NCBI RefSeq assembly: GCF_034427435.1
Contig: NZ_JAXQNP010000002.1
Location: 248,001 to 312,000, forward strand
Origin: Nitrospirillum sp034427435
GTDB taxonomy: Bacteria > Pseudomonadota > Alphaproteobacteria > Azospirillales > Azospirillaceae
Reading direction: 5' to 3'
Length of the DNA: 64,000 bases
Shown: piece by piece, positions 27,946-36,886 of the stretch
Position numbering within the stretch: position 1 is the first letter of the stretch
Layout of the letters: every line of letters starts with the position of its first letter
Notes under the pieces: generated by a model
Databases searched by the model: none
The model's input: only the letters and a program-made list of their open reading frames with translations
Told to the model about the DNA's origin: nothing
Program-made: the position numbers and the translations under genes

Positions 27946-28887
27946 TTGGACGGACAAGTCGGCCCCCCCGGATGGTCCTGCACCTACCTGGAGCGTCCCG
28001 ATGGGGCGCGGCTGCGCCTGGGGACGTGGCAGGCTGGCGAGACCAGCGGCCGGCGCGGCACCTGCCTCCTGGTCAATGGCCGTAGCGAGTTCCTGGAAAA
28101 ATACGCTGAACAGGCCGCCGAATGGGCCGCCCGGGGCTGGCGGGTGGTGTCCTTCGACTGGCGGGGCCAGGGCCTGTCCACGCGCGCCCTGGCCAATCGC
28201 CACATGGGGCACATCGACGATTTCGCCACCTACCTGGACGATTTGGATGCGGTGATGGCGGCCTTGTGCCCGCCCACGGGGCCGGTCGTGGCCTTCGCCC
28301 ACAGCATGGGCGGTCATCTCATGCTGCGCCATGTGTTGGACTGTGACACGGCGATGGAGGTGCCGCGGCTGAAGGCGCTGATCCTCTGCGCCGCCATGCT
28401 GCGCGTCAACACCGCCCCCCTGCCCGGCCGCGCGGCGACGCTGATCGCCGAGCTGGCCTGCCGCCAAGGCAAGGCGGAGGCCTACGCCGCCGGCCAGCGC
28501 GATTTCGATCCCGATGCCCAACGGTTCGAGGGCAACACCCTGACCAGCGACGCCCGCCGCTTTCAAGTCGCCCTGGACGCCTGCCGCCGCCAGCCGGACC
28601 TATGCCTGGGCGGGGTCACCTACGGCTGGCTGTCGGCCGCCTTCCGGTCCATGGATTACCTGGGCCACAGCGACATGTCGGGACTGAACCTGCCCATCCA
28701 GATCCTGGCGGCCGGCGCCGACCGCATCGTGCGCTCCCCCGCCCTGCGCGCCCTGGCCCGCCGCCTGCCCAACGCCTGGTTCCATCAGTATCCCGGCGCC
28801 CGGCACGAGTTGATGATGGAGACTGACACCATCCGCCGCGCGGTGTGGGAGGATGTCGACCACTTCCTGGAAGAAAACGGGCTGTAG
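27946..28887 (+). CDS. Alpha/beta hydrolase, lysophospholipase-like; N-terminus possibly frameshifted
   Basis: Serine hydrolase of the PldB/monoacylglycerol-lipase group. In the open frame (TTG at 27946) it has 313 residues. Key features are LLVNGRSEFLEKYAE, the strand VVSFDWRGQGLS, the nucleophile elbow AFAHSMGGH (Ser near residue 118), the acid in LAAGADRIV and the base His in YPGARHELMME. No signal peptide is seen. A better start, an ATG at 27917 preceded by AGGA, is in another frame and would join at the C7 run (27963-27969) if one C were added, giving MDTAVETPAGWTDKSAPPGW. The hydrolase call is firm; substrate is open. Confidence 0.85.
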   Translation: MDGQVGPPGWSCTYLERPDGARLRLGTWQAGETSGRRGTCLLVNGRSEFLEKYAEQAAEWAARGWRVVSFDWRGQGLSTRALANRHMGHIDDFATYLDDLDAVMAALCPPTGPVVAFAHSMGGHLMLRHVLDCDTAMEVPRLKALILCAAMLRVNTAPLPGRAATLIAELACRQGKAEAYAAGQRDFDPDAQRFEGNTLTSDARRFQVALDACRRQPDLCLGGVTYGWLSAAFRSMDYLGHSDMSGLNLPIQILAAGADRIVRSPALRALARRLPNAWFHQYPGARHELMMETDTIRRAVWEDVDHFLEENGL

Positions 28888-28979
28888 GCTTTTCCGCGTC
28901 CCTCAAACGCCGGGCGCCAGCATCCGCTGGCTTGGCTTCCTCGGTTTCCGATCCGCTACGCTCCCCGAAAACCTCCGGC

Positions 28980-28995
28980 GGAGGCGGTCGCCTCC
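28980..28995. repeat. REP-like hairpin repeat, copy 2
   Basis: CCGGC is followed by the hairpin GGAGGC-GGTC-GCCTCC. Compared with copy 1 the stem carries G-C in place of C-G at one pair, keeping the fold. It lies between convergent genes (stops at 28887 and 29047). CCCTCAAACGCCGGGCG at 28902-28918 resembles the left part of the other copies. Confidence 0.5.
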
Positions 28996-28996
28996 C

Positions 28997-29018
28997 CCGG
29001 CATCATGAATGATGCCGG
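28997..29018. terminator. Perfect palindrome between convergent genes
   Basis: CCGGCATCAT-GA-ATGATGCCGG, a 10+2+10 inverted repeat, sits 28 bp beyond the penicillin-binding protein stop and 110 bp beyond the hydrolase stop. There is no U-tract, so it may be a weak bidirectional terminator or a protein site. Confidence 0.4.
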
Positions 29019-29046
29019 CCTCGCTTGTAACACTGGCCGTTTGGCC

Positions 29047-32000
29047 TCAGCCCTGGTCCGGCGGCATCAGCATCAGGGGCTGCAGCGCCGGGGCCAGCAC
29101 GCGCAGCAACTGGGCCGGCAGGGCGCTGGTGAAGTGGTAGTTGGCGGCCTGGGCCCCATGGACATGGGCGGTGATGACGCCGAAGAAGCGGTCGCCGGCA
29201 TAGAAGACGAAGGTGGCCGTGCGGTTCACCACCCGCGATTCCAACAGCACGCCACCCGGCCCGAAGCGGTCGAAACGCTGATCGCCCGTGCCGGTCTTGC
29301 CACCCAGGGGCAACGGGTTGCCATCGGCGTCGTGGAAGGCGCCCTTGGCGCGCTGGGCCGTGCCGTTCTGCACCACGTCCAGCAGGTGGGCCTTCACCAC
29401 GTCCACCAACTCATGGGACAGCACGCGCTCCCCCTTCAGCCGGTCATCCAGGCCCACCGTCGCCTCATAGGGCGTGCCGGCGGCGAAGTGTAGGCGGGTG
29501 ATGCGCGCGGTGGGCAGGCGGATGCCGTCGTTGACGATGATGCCCATGAGGTCGGCCAGCGCCCCCGGCCGGTCGCCCGAGCTGCCGATGGCGGTGGCGT
29601 AGGAGGGCACCAGCGCCTCGAAGGGATAACCCAGGCGCTTCCAATCGGCATGGATGCGGCCGAAGGCCTGCTCTTCCAGGACGATGCCGATGCGGGTGTC
29701 CTGCGCGTGCTTGTAGCGGGTGGAGAACAGCCACTGATAGCTTTCCTGGCGCGAGCCGCTGCTTTCCTTCAGCATCTGGCGCTTGGGCGCCTTGGGGCTT
29801 TCCTGCAGGTAGGCCACCAACCACAATTCCAGCGGATGGACGCCGGCCATGTAGCCCCGGTCGTTCAGGGTCCACTTCTCCGGGTCCGCCTTCTCGAACA
29901 GGGCGGCCACCGTGGCGGGCTTCAGCGGCTGGGGCTTGGCGTTGGCGCGCACCCCGGCGGGCCGGGTCTCATTCTCCGTGGCGCCATGGGCCGCCAGGAA
30001 ACGGGCCAAATCCTCCGGCGTCGAATTGGGCCGGACGGAGCGGTAGATGACGGCCAGCCGCTCCTCCCGCGTGCCGGCCTTGGCTGCCAGCTTCTCCAGC
30101 GCCTGGTCGGGGTTGAGGCCGCCATACTCATCCCAGAAATGGTTCAGGAAGGTGCTGCCCTCCCGATCCGCGAACTGGGCCAGATAGGTCTGGCGCGCCG
30201 GGTTGCGCGGATCGTCCAGGACGTCGTCCTTCCGCGCCGGCCCTTCGGCGATGTAGTGGTTCACCACGTCGCGCATCAGGCGGATGAACACCAGGTTGAC
30301 CGAGCGGCGCAGCGCCTCCGACACCGTCAGGATGCGGTGGTCGTCCGACTTTTCGAAGTTGTTGAAGCTGTGCAGGCCGCCGCCGGTGAAGAAGCGCTCA
30401 CCCGTGCCGGCGGAATAGGTGCGCTCCATGGCGGCGTTCAGCAGGGCCGGCAGGCCCTGGTCGCCGGTTTCCGCCAGCGTCTGGGTCACCCAGCGCGTCA
30501 GGTTGTCGTCCGCCGCGGCCGAGATGTCGCGCAGCGCGGCGGCGTCGCGCTGGTGATAGTCGCGATACAGCTTCTCGATGATCTCGAGATAGGAGATCAG
30601 GGTGCGCAGCTTGGCGGTGGAGCCTAAATCCAGGCGCGCGCCCTCGTTCAGGTCCAGCGGCTGGTCCAGGGTGTCGACCTGCACCCGCACCAGGTTGGCG
30701 TGGGGCGCGCGTTCATACAGGGTGACGGAATAGACCACCTTGGCCGGGTCGGCCCCGGTCAGCAGCCGGTCGCCGGTCAGGCCCAACTCCGCCGTCGCCG
30801 CCGGATCGGACAGACGCTTCAGCACCGCCGTCACCCGTTCCTGGGCCGCCTGGTCCAGCGTCGTGTCGGTGGTGAGGTCCAGGCGGTCCAGCTGATACAG
30901 CGTATGGGCGCCCAGCATGGAGATGAGGCGGTTGCGGATGGCGTTGACCGCCTTCTGCTCCACATAGGAGACATCGGGCGGGTCCGGCGCCTCCTCCCGG
31001 AAGCGCAGATGGAAGTTCTGCGCGGCGTCGGCCAGCGCCGGCGGGATGACACCCGCCTTTTCCAGCACGCGCAGATGCTCATTGCACAGGGCGTCCAGCG
31101 CCGTGCGGTTGGCGGTCAGATAGAAGGAGGGGCGCCGCTGGGCCAGCAGCAGGCTGAGGACCTGCTTGTAGACCACCGCCTGGGTCGCCAAATCCTCCTC
31201 CGTCCGGGGCAGGTCGCGCAGGATTTGGTTGGCGGTGGCGAAGTCGGTGCCGTACCAGGCCCACAGGCCGTCGCCCAGGCCGTTGATCTCGCCGATGCCG
31301 GGCCGGGCCGACAGGGGCGTGGAGTTCAGGTAATCCACCAGGATGCGGTAGCGGGTCTGGGTCGTGTCCGCGCCATCCATGTAGGCGCGCATGCTGGCCG
31401 ACGCCATCTGGCGCAGCTTCTCCACCCCGTCGGACGTCTGGCCGCCGGCGGAATGGCGATACTTCTCCGTCTGGGTCGCCAGGGTGCTGCCGCCGATGCG
31501 CTGGGCGCCGGGGTTGACGACCTGCAAGGGGATTTGCAGCAGGGCCAGGCCGAAGCGGTCCCAATCCACCGCCGGGTTGCGGTAAGGATGCGCCGGGTCC
31601 AGCAGCTTGCGGTTCTCGATGAACAGCAGGGTGTTGGCGACCAGCGGCGGGACGGAGGCGAAGCTGGTGAACACCCGCTCCGGATAACTGGCGCCGTACA
31701 GCAGCGTACCGCCGCGATCCAGCACCTGCAGCCCGGCCGAGGTCTTCTCCGCATAGGGCGGATAGAAGCTGAGGTCCAAGTAGTCCAGCAGGGTGGGCGA
31801 CATGCGCGCCTGGGCGGTGACGCGATAGGGGCCGGCGGTCAGCCGCTCCAGGAAGCTGGGCATCTGGGTATAGCCCAACCTTTCGTCATACGGCCCGCCG
31901 GTGGGGTAGCGCACGGCCGTGGTGGGGCCGGGATAGACGGAGAAGCGCAGATCGCGGCCCACCCGGGCCAGCAGCGCGGATTCGAAGCCGGACGTCTGCG

Positions 32001-32244
32001 TCTCCAGCCAGGCCGCGCCCCCGATGCACCCCATGATGGCCAGGCTGGTGGTCCAGCCCAGAATACGCACCCACAGCGGCGTGCCCCGGCGGCGAACCTT
32101 GGGACCCGTGGCGTCGGCATCGGCGGCCTTCGCCCCCGGCGACAGGCGGGACACAGGCGGACGCAGCGCGGCCAAGGTCTCGCCTCGCCCGCCGATACCC
32201 GCCAGGGGGCTCCCGCCCAAGCTGTTCTCGGTGCTGGTCGTCAT
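29047..32244 (-). CDS. Unusual bifunctional class A penicillin-binding protein (GT51 plus transpeptidase)
   Basis: Peptidoglycan glycosyltransferase/transpeptidase anchored in the inner membrane. From MTTSTENSLGGSPLAG it has 1065 residues, larger than typical PBP1a (about 800). One membrane helix lies near residues 58-80 (WVRILGWTTSLAIMGCIGGA). The GT51 region has FIENRKLLDPAHPYRNPAVD (catalytic Glu; ENR replaces the usual EDR) and RIGGSTLATQTEKYRH. The transpeptidase domain has STAK (LGSTAKLRTLI), SVN (LRRSVNLVF) and KTG (LGGKTGTGDQ). A long insertion of about 150 residues rich in EK/AK lies between SVN and KTG. A divergent PBP family rather than PBP1a itself. Confidence 0.85.
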   Translation of the reverse strand: MTTSTENSLGGSPLAGIGGRGETLAALRPPVSRLSPGAKAADADATGPKVRRRGTPLWVRILGWTTSLAIMGCIGGAAWLETQTSGFESALLARVGRDLRFSVYPGPTTAVRYPTGGPYDERLGYTQMPSFLERLTAGPYRVTAQARMSPTLLDYLDLSFYPPYAEKTSAGLQVLDRGGTLLYGASYPERVFTSFASVPPLVANTLLFIENRKLLDPAHPYRNPAVDWDRFGLALLQIPLQVVNPGAQRIGGSTLATQTEKYRHSAGGQTSDGVEKLRQMASASMRAYMDGADTTQTRYRILVDYLNSTPLSARPGIGEINGLGDGLWAWYGTDFATANQILRDLPRTEEDLATQAVVYKQVLSLLLAQRRPSFYLTANRTALDALCNEHLRVLEKAGVIPPALADAAQNFHLRFREEAPDPPDVSYVEQKAVNAIRNRLISMLGAHTLYQLDRLDLTTDTTLDQAAQERVTAVLKRLSDPAATAELGLTGDRLLTGADPAKVVYSVTLYERAPHANLVRVQVDTLDQPLDLNEGARLDLGSTAKLRTLISYLEIIEKLYRDYHQRDAAALRDISAAADDNLTRWVTQTLAETGDQGLPALLNAAMERTYSAGTGERFFTGGGLHSFNNFEKSDDHRILTVSEALRRSVNLVFIRLMRDVVNHYIAEGPARKDDVLDDPRNPARQTYLAQFADREGSTFLNHFWDEYGGLNPDQALEKLAAKAGTREERLAVIYRSVRPNSTPEDLARFLAAHGATENETRPAGVRANAKPQPLKPATVAALFEKADPEKWTLNDRGYMAGVHPLELWLVAYLQESPKAPKRQMLKESSGSRQESYQWLFSTRYKHAQDTRIGIVLEEQAFGRIHADWKRLGYPFEALVPSYATAIGSSGDRPGALADLMGIIVNDGIRLPTARITRLHFAAGTPYEATVGLDDRLKGERVLSHELVDVVKAHLLDVVQNGTAQRAKGAFHDADGNPLPLGGKTGTGDQRFDRFGPGGVLLESRVVNRTATFVFYAGDRFFGVITAHVHGAQAANYHFTSALPAQLLRVLAPALQPLMLMPPDQG

Positions 32245-32401
32245 CGCCCGCGTACGCGGTACCCCCCTAGCGCAGACCCGGTCCAGGCCATCCGGCGCAA
32301 GCCTCCCCCTCAACGGGAACCCACCGTCCCTTGGAACTAAGCGGCCTTAACCCGCCCGTGATCAAGCGATATCAAGGGCCGCCTGCTGTTGGGGGTAGCC
32401 T

Positions 32402-32422
32402 GCGCCGGTTTCATCCCGGCGC
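32402..32422. terminator. Hairpin after hisS
   Basis: GCGCCGG-TTTCATC-CCGGCGC, a perfect 7-bp stem, lies about 50 bp downstream of the hisS stop on the minus strand. There is no U-run, so it is only terminator-like. Confidence 0.3.
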
Positions 32423-32473
32423 GGCTGCCTCCCCAGCCCCGAATCTTAACGCAAGTCCCGTGCCGAACGCCTG

Positions 32474-33847
32474 TCAGCGGGCGCGACCGAACGACGCCAA
32501 CAGGTGGCCGGGCAGGTCGGCGCGGGCCACGGCCGCTTGCTCGCCGCTGGCCAGGCGCTTCACCGTGACGGTGCCCGCCGCCTTCTCATCCGGCCCCATC
32601 ATCAGCACCACGGGAATGCCGGCGCGGTCGGCATATTTCATCTGCTTGGCGATTTTTGCCGGCTCCAGATGCACCTCGACGTTCAGGCCGGCGGTGCGCA
32701 GCTCACCCGCCAGGGCCAGGTAGTCGGGCAGCAGCTCGGGCGCGAATTGGGTGACCAGCACGTCGATGGTGCTGGTCTGGTCCTTCACCAAACCGGCCTG
32801 GTCCAGCACGTAGAACAGGCGGGTGGCGCCGATGGAGATGCCCACGCCCGGCAGCTTGCTCTTGGTGTACTGGCTGGCCAGGTTGTCATAGCGCCCGCCG
32901 GAGCAGACGCTGCCCATCTGCGGGAAGTCGGTCAGGAAGGTCTCGTACACCGTGCCGGTGTAGTAATCCAGGCCGCGGGTGATGGAGAAGTTGACGCGGA
33001 AGTGGCTGTCCGGCACGCCCAGGGCGCGCAGGCCCGTCACCACCTGGGTCAGCTCCGCCAGTCCTTCCTGCGCGGTGGCGCTGGCTCCCGCCAACTCCTT
33101 GGCCTTGGCCAGCATCTCATCGGTGGTGCCGTCGATGCCAACGAAGGCCAGGATGGCGTCGGCCGTCCCGGCCGACAGCGCCTGTTCCCCCGTCAGGGTG
33201 GCGCGCACGGCGTCCACGCCCACCTTGGGCAGCTTGTCGATCTCACGCAGCACGGCGGCCTGCGCCTCGCCCTCGGTCAGGCCCAGGCCTTCCAGGAAAC
33301 CGCGCAGGATCTTGCGGTTGGACAGGTTGATCTGGAAGGGGCCGACATCGATGCCCACCGCCGCCAGGTCGCGGAACACGGTGTAGATGACGGCCGGCAT
33401 CTCCGCGTCATAGGCGACGGACAGGCTGTCCTTGCCGATGACGTCGATGTCGCACTGGTAGAACTCACGGTAACGGCCCTTCTGCGCCCGCTCGCCGCGA
33501 TAGACGCGCTGGATCTGATAGCGGCGGAAGGGGAAGCTCAGGTCATGCTCATGCTCCGCCACATAGCGGGCGGTGGGCACGGTCAGGTCGAAGCGCAGGG
33601 CGATGTCCGGGCGCTTGGCCTGTTCCAGGGCGCCGGTCGACTGCACGAAATAGATCTGCTTTTCCGTCTCGCCGCCCGACTTGGTCAGCAGCACGTCCAC
33701 AGTCTCGAACACCGGGGTTTCGATCTGCAGGAAGCCGAAGCGCTCATAGCCCCGCCGGATGGTGTCCAGCATGCGCTGGAAGGCGATCTGCTTGGACGGC
33801 AGCAGTTCCATCGTGCCGGGCGGCGTGCGGGGGGCGATCAGGGCCAT
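32474..33847 (-). CDS. hisS: Histidyl-tRNA synthetase
   Basis: Charges tRNA-His. The 457-residue class II synthetase has the start region PRTPPGTMELLPSKQIAF, motif 1 around GFLQIETPVFE, motif 2 ALRFDLTVPTARYVAEH and FRRYQIQRVYRGERAQKGR, the histidine-specific RGLDYYTGTVYE, and motif 3 GGRYDNL...GVGISIGATRLF. The anticodon-binding domain occupies the last 90 residues. ATG at 33847 (MALIAPRTPPG); upstream open frame is ignored because it lacks similarity. Divergent from pyrC. Confidence 0.96.
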   Translation of the reverse strand: MALIAPRTPPGTMELLPSKQIAFQRMLDTIRRGYERFGFLQIETPVFETVDVLLTKSGGETEKQIYFVQSTGALEQAKRPDIALRFDLTVPTARYVAEHEHDLSFPFRRYQIQRVYRGERAQKGRYREFYQCDIDVIGKDSLSVAYDAEMPAVIYTVFRDLAAVGIDVGPFQINLSNRKILRGFLEGLGLTEGEAQAAVLREIDKLPKVGVDAVRATLTGEQALSAGTADAILAFVGIDGTTDEMLAKAKELAGASATAQEGLAELTQVVTGLRALGVPDSHFRVNFSITRGLDYYTGTVYETFLTDFPQMGSVCSGGRYDNLASQYTKSKLPGVGISIGATRLFYVLDQAGLVKDQTSTIDVLVTQFAPELLPDYLALAGELRTAGLNVEVHLEPAKIAKQMKYADRAGIPVVLMMGPDEKAAGTVTVKRLASGEQAAVARADLPGHLLASFGRAR

Positions 33848-34038
33848 GGGATCGAACTCGGGATTTAAGAGACGGACAAGACGGGCTTCATACCCGATTT
33901 GCCCGGTGGCGCGCCACAGGCATGGGTCGCGCGTCCCAAGCATGGGCCATCCGCGACACCTCGGGCGCAGGGGGGTTGAGCCCAGGCACCTGAGCGCGTA
34001 CCACTGGCGCCCGGACATCATAAGCCGGACCCTGCCCC

Positions 34039-35115
34039 ATGAGCGCGCCCCCCGCCGCCCGCCTGACCCTGCGCCGCCCCGACGATTGGCACCTGCACGT
34101 CCGCACCGGGGCCATGCTGCGCGCCGTGCTGCCGCACTCCGCCCGCCAGATGGGCCGGGCCATCATCATGCCCAACCTGGTGCCGCCGGTGACCGACCGG
34201 GCCGCCGCCCAACGCTACAAGGCGGAGATCGAGGAAGTCCTGGCCACCTTGCCGGAGAATGGGGGTGCCCGCTTCCAGCCGCTGATGACCGCCTACCTGA
34301 CCGATGGCAGCAGCGCCGATGAGATCGCCGCCGGCTACGAGGAAGGGCTGTTCCGGGCGGTGAAGCTGTACCCCGCCCATGCCACCACCAATTCCGCCCA
34401 CGGCGTCACCGACCTCGCCAACGTGGCCGGCGTGCTGGCACGCATGCAGGACATCGGCATGCCCCTGCTGGTCCATGGCGAGGTGACCGACCCCGCCATC
34501 GACATCTTCGACCGCGAGGCCGTGTTCATCGAGCGCGTGCTGCTGCCCCTGATGGACCGCTACCCGGCCCTGAAGATCGTGCTGGAACACGCGACAACCG
34601 AGGAGGCGGTGGCCGTGGTTGAGGCGCACGGGGCCGGCGGGCGGTTGGCCTGCACCATCACCGCCCATCACCTGATGATCAACCGGTCGTCCATCTTCGC
34701 GGGCGGCATCCGTCCCCACCTCTACTGCCTGCCCATCGCCAAGCGGGAAAAGCACCGCCTGGCCCTGCGCCGCGCCGCCACCTCCGGCCAGCCCTGGTTC
34801 TTCCTGGGCACCGACAGCGCGCCGCACCCCACCAGCGCCAAGGAATCAGGCTGCGGCTGCGCCGGCATCTACACGGCGGCCAGCGCCATAGAGCTTTACG
34901 CCCAGGTCTTCGACGAGGAGGGCAAGCTGGACGCGCTGGAGGCTTTCGCCAGCCTGAATGGCCCGCGCTTCCACGGTCTGGCACCGAATGAGGACACCAT
35001 CACCCTGGTGCGCGACGGCTTTACCGTTCCCGACCTGGTGGACGCCGGCGGCAGCAACGCTGTCCTGCCCTTCCGCGCCGGCGAACGGCTGGACTGGCGC
35101 CTCTCGCAAGACTAA
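34039..35115 (+). CDS. pyrC: Dihydroorotase, class II
   Basis: Zinc enzyme cyclising carbamoyl-aspartate to dihydroorotate in pyrimidine synthesis. The 358-residue protein has the metal-binding DDWHLHVRTGAML at residues about 15-27, the carboxylated Lys in FRAVKLYPAHATTNS, His ligands in LLVHGEV and VLEHATTEE, and the Asp of FLGTDSAPHP. All active-site residues are present, matching the single-domain E. coli type. It lies 38 bp before pyrE, so the two are probably an operon. Confidence 0.97.
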   Translation: MSAPPAARLTLRRPDDWHLHVRTGAMLRAVLPHSARQMGRAIIMPNLVPPVTDRAAAQRYKAEIEEVLATLPENGGARFQPLMTAYLTDGSSADEIAAGYEEGLFRAVKLYPAHATTNSAHGVTDLANVAGVLARMQDIGMPLLVHGEVTDPAIDIFDREAVFIERVLLPLMDRYPALKIVLEHATTEEAVAVVEAHGAGGRLACTITAHHLMINRSSIFAGGIRPHLYCLPIAKREKHRLALRRAATSGQPWFFLGTDSAPHPTSAKESGCGCAGIYTAASAIELYAQVFDEEGKLDALEAFASLNGPRFHGLAPNEDTITLVRDGFTVPDLVDAGGSNAVLPFRAGERLDWRLSQD

Positions 35116-35153
35116 ACCCGACACCAATCCCAATTCAGTGCCCGAGGCCCCCG

Positions 35154-35828
35154 ATGATCGACGCCCAGACCGCCGCCAGCCTGACCGCCCGCATCCTGCT
35201 GGACATCAAGGCGATCCACTTCAACGCCGCCCAGCCCTTCATCCTGACCTCGGGCAAGGCCAGCCCGGTCTATATCGACTGCCGCAAGGTCATCAGCTTC
35301 CCGCGCGCCCGCTCGGCCATCATCGACTACGCCGTGCAGACGGTGATGCGCGACGCCGGGTTCGAGGCGTTCGACGGTGTCGCCGGGGGTGAGACGGCCG
35401 GCATCTCCTACGCCGCCTGGATGGCCGACCGCATGGGCCTGCCCATGCAGTACGTGCGCAAGAAGCCCAAGGGCTTTGGCCGCAACGCCCAAATCGAGGG
35501 CCAGTTCGACGAAGGCGACCGCATCCTGCTGGTGGAGGACCTGACCACCGACGGCGGCAGCAAGGTTGGCTTCGTCAACGCCCTGCGCCAGGCCGGCGCG
35601 GTGTGTGAGCACGCCTTCGTCGTCTTCCACTACGGCATCTTCCCCAAGAGCCTGGAGACGATGAAGGAGATCGGCGTCACCCTGCATGCCCTGACCACCT
35701 GGTGGGACGTGCTGAAAGTGGCCCGCGACTATAATTATTTTGATACCGCAACGATGGCGGAAGTGGAGAAGTTCCTGCACGCCCCGGCCGAATGGTCGGC
35801 CGCCAACGGCGGCAAGGTGGAAGCGTAA
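35154..35828 (+). CDS. pyrE: Orotate phosphoribosyltransferase
   Basis: Adds PRPP to orotate to make OMP, the step after dihydroorotate oxidation. The 224-residue protein has YIDCRKVISFPRAR, GVAGGETAGISYAAW, YVRKKPKGFGRNAQIEG and the PRPP-binding loop ILLVEDLTTDGGSKVGFV. PRPP would come from Prs encoded at 52357. The start ATG at 35154 follows pyrC by 38 bp. Confidence 0.97.
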   Translation: MIDAQTAASLTARILLDIKAIHFNAAQPFILTSGKASPVYIDCRKVISFPRARSAIIDYAVQTVMRDAGFEAFDGVAGGETAGISYAAWMADRMGLPMQYVRKKPKGFGRNAQIEGQFDEGDRILLVEDLTTDGGSKVGFVNALRQAGAVCEHAFVVFHYGIFPKSLETMKEIGVTLHALTTWWDVLKVARDYNYFDTATMAEVEKFLHAPAEWSAANGGKVEA

Positions 35829-35888
35829 GCGTTCCACCCAGCGCGACATTTGCCGCAGCGGCATGGGGCGACCCATGCCGCTGTTTGC

Positions 35889-36743
35889 TTATACAGACGA
35901 ACCCTCCGCCAGCGCCTTGCACCGCTCCGCCGTGCGCTCATCGGCCGGGAACATGCACTCAATGCGCAGCTCCTCCACCGTCACGTCGCGGGCGGAGCCG
36001 AAGGTGGTGATGGTGGAGAAGAAGCGCAGCGGATGCCCCTCCGCGTCCAGCGCGCCACCGGCGAAGACCGTGGTGCACAACGGCAGGGGATAGGCGTCCG
36101 GGTCGCGCGACCGCCAGCGGGCGGGCACGCCGGGATAGGCCAGCACATCGTCCAGCAGGGTGCGCAGGCCCTGGTCCAGGGGCGTGGCGGCAAGTTCGTT
36201 GTGCAGGTGGCAGATCAGGTCGCCAGCCAGACTTTCCCAATTGCTCATGACGGGCCGCATGTCGTCGGGATCGAAGATCTGACGCAGGATGTTGTTGTGC
36301 CGGGGCATGCGCCCCCGCGCCAGGCCAACGATGCGGGCGGTGGCGCGGTTGGTACGCAGCACGTCCCAGCGGCGATTCATCACCACGGCGGGATAGGGTT
36401 CCTGCTGGCCGATGATGAAGTCGATGGCCTGGCGCACCGGCGCCATGGCCGGGGTGGCCAGCGTCGCCTCGCCGTAGCGCGGGGCGTAGCCGGCGGCCAC
36501 CAGCAGGGCGTTGCGCTCCCGCAGGGGCATGTCCAGCGTGTCGGCCAGTCGGGCCAACAGCTCGCGGCTGGGCTGGGCCTTGCCGGTTTCCACGCAGCTG
36601 AGGTGCCGGGTTGAGACGCCGGCCTCCAGCGCCAGGTCCATCTGGCTCATGCGTCGCGCGACCCGCCATTCACGCAGCAGCAGGCCCAGCGGCGTGGGCT
36701 GGGACGGAAGGGCGGTCACGGTCGCGGCGGCGGCATGGGTCAT
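35889..36743 (-). CDS. XRE-family regulator with MmyB-like ligand-binding domain
   Basis: Transcription factor of 284 residues. An N-terminal HTH (about residues 20-75) reads LGLLLREWRVARRMSQMDLA and GVSTRHLSCVETGKAQPSRE. The rest is the MmyB-like (MLTR) domain with NRRWDVLRTNRATARI, FDPDDMRPVMSNW, GDLICHLHNELAATP and FFSTITTFGSARDVTVEELR. That domain is PAS-like and in one known structure binds a fatty-acid-like ligand; the ligand here is unknown. Start MTHAAAATVTALPSQP. It is divergent from a Tat-exported hydrolase across a 143-bp region with a clear dyad, so that hydrolase is the likely target. Confidence 0.9.
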   Translation of the reverse strand: MTHAAAATVTALPSQPTPLGLLLREWRVARRMSQMDLALEAGVSTRHLSCVETGKAQPSRELLARLADTLDMPLRERNALLVAAGYAPRYGEATLATPAMAPVRQAIDFIIGQQEPYPAVVMNRRWDVLRTNRATARIVGLARGRMPRHNNILRQIFDPDDMRPVMSNWESLAGDLICHLHNELAATPLDQGLRTLLDDVLAYPGVPARWRSRDPDAYPLPLCTTVFAGGALDAEGHPLRFFSTITTFGSARDVTVEELRIECMFPADERTAERCKALAEGSSV

Positions 36744-36781
36744 GATGGGCGGAATGATACGGCCGCCACGGGCAAAAGCCA

Positions 36782-36796
36782 TGACCTGAGAGGTCA
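36782..36796. promoter_or_regulatory. Operator dyad between the XRE regulator and the Tat hydrolase
   Basis: TGACCT-GAG-AGGTCA is a perfect 6+3+6 inverted repeat. A second half-site, CCATGACCTG, recurs 23 bp further on (36779-36788 and 36802-36811). Both lie in the divergent intergenic region, 40 bp from the regulator start and about 90 bp before the hydrolase start. Confidence 0.65.
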
Positions 36797-36886
36797 AGAA
36801 TCCATGACCTGGTGGGTTATCGACCGCATGTCGCGCACGGGGATATCCCTGGAGCATTCGAACAACCTTCCCTTGAGGGATGAGAG

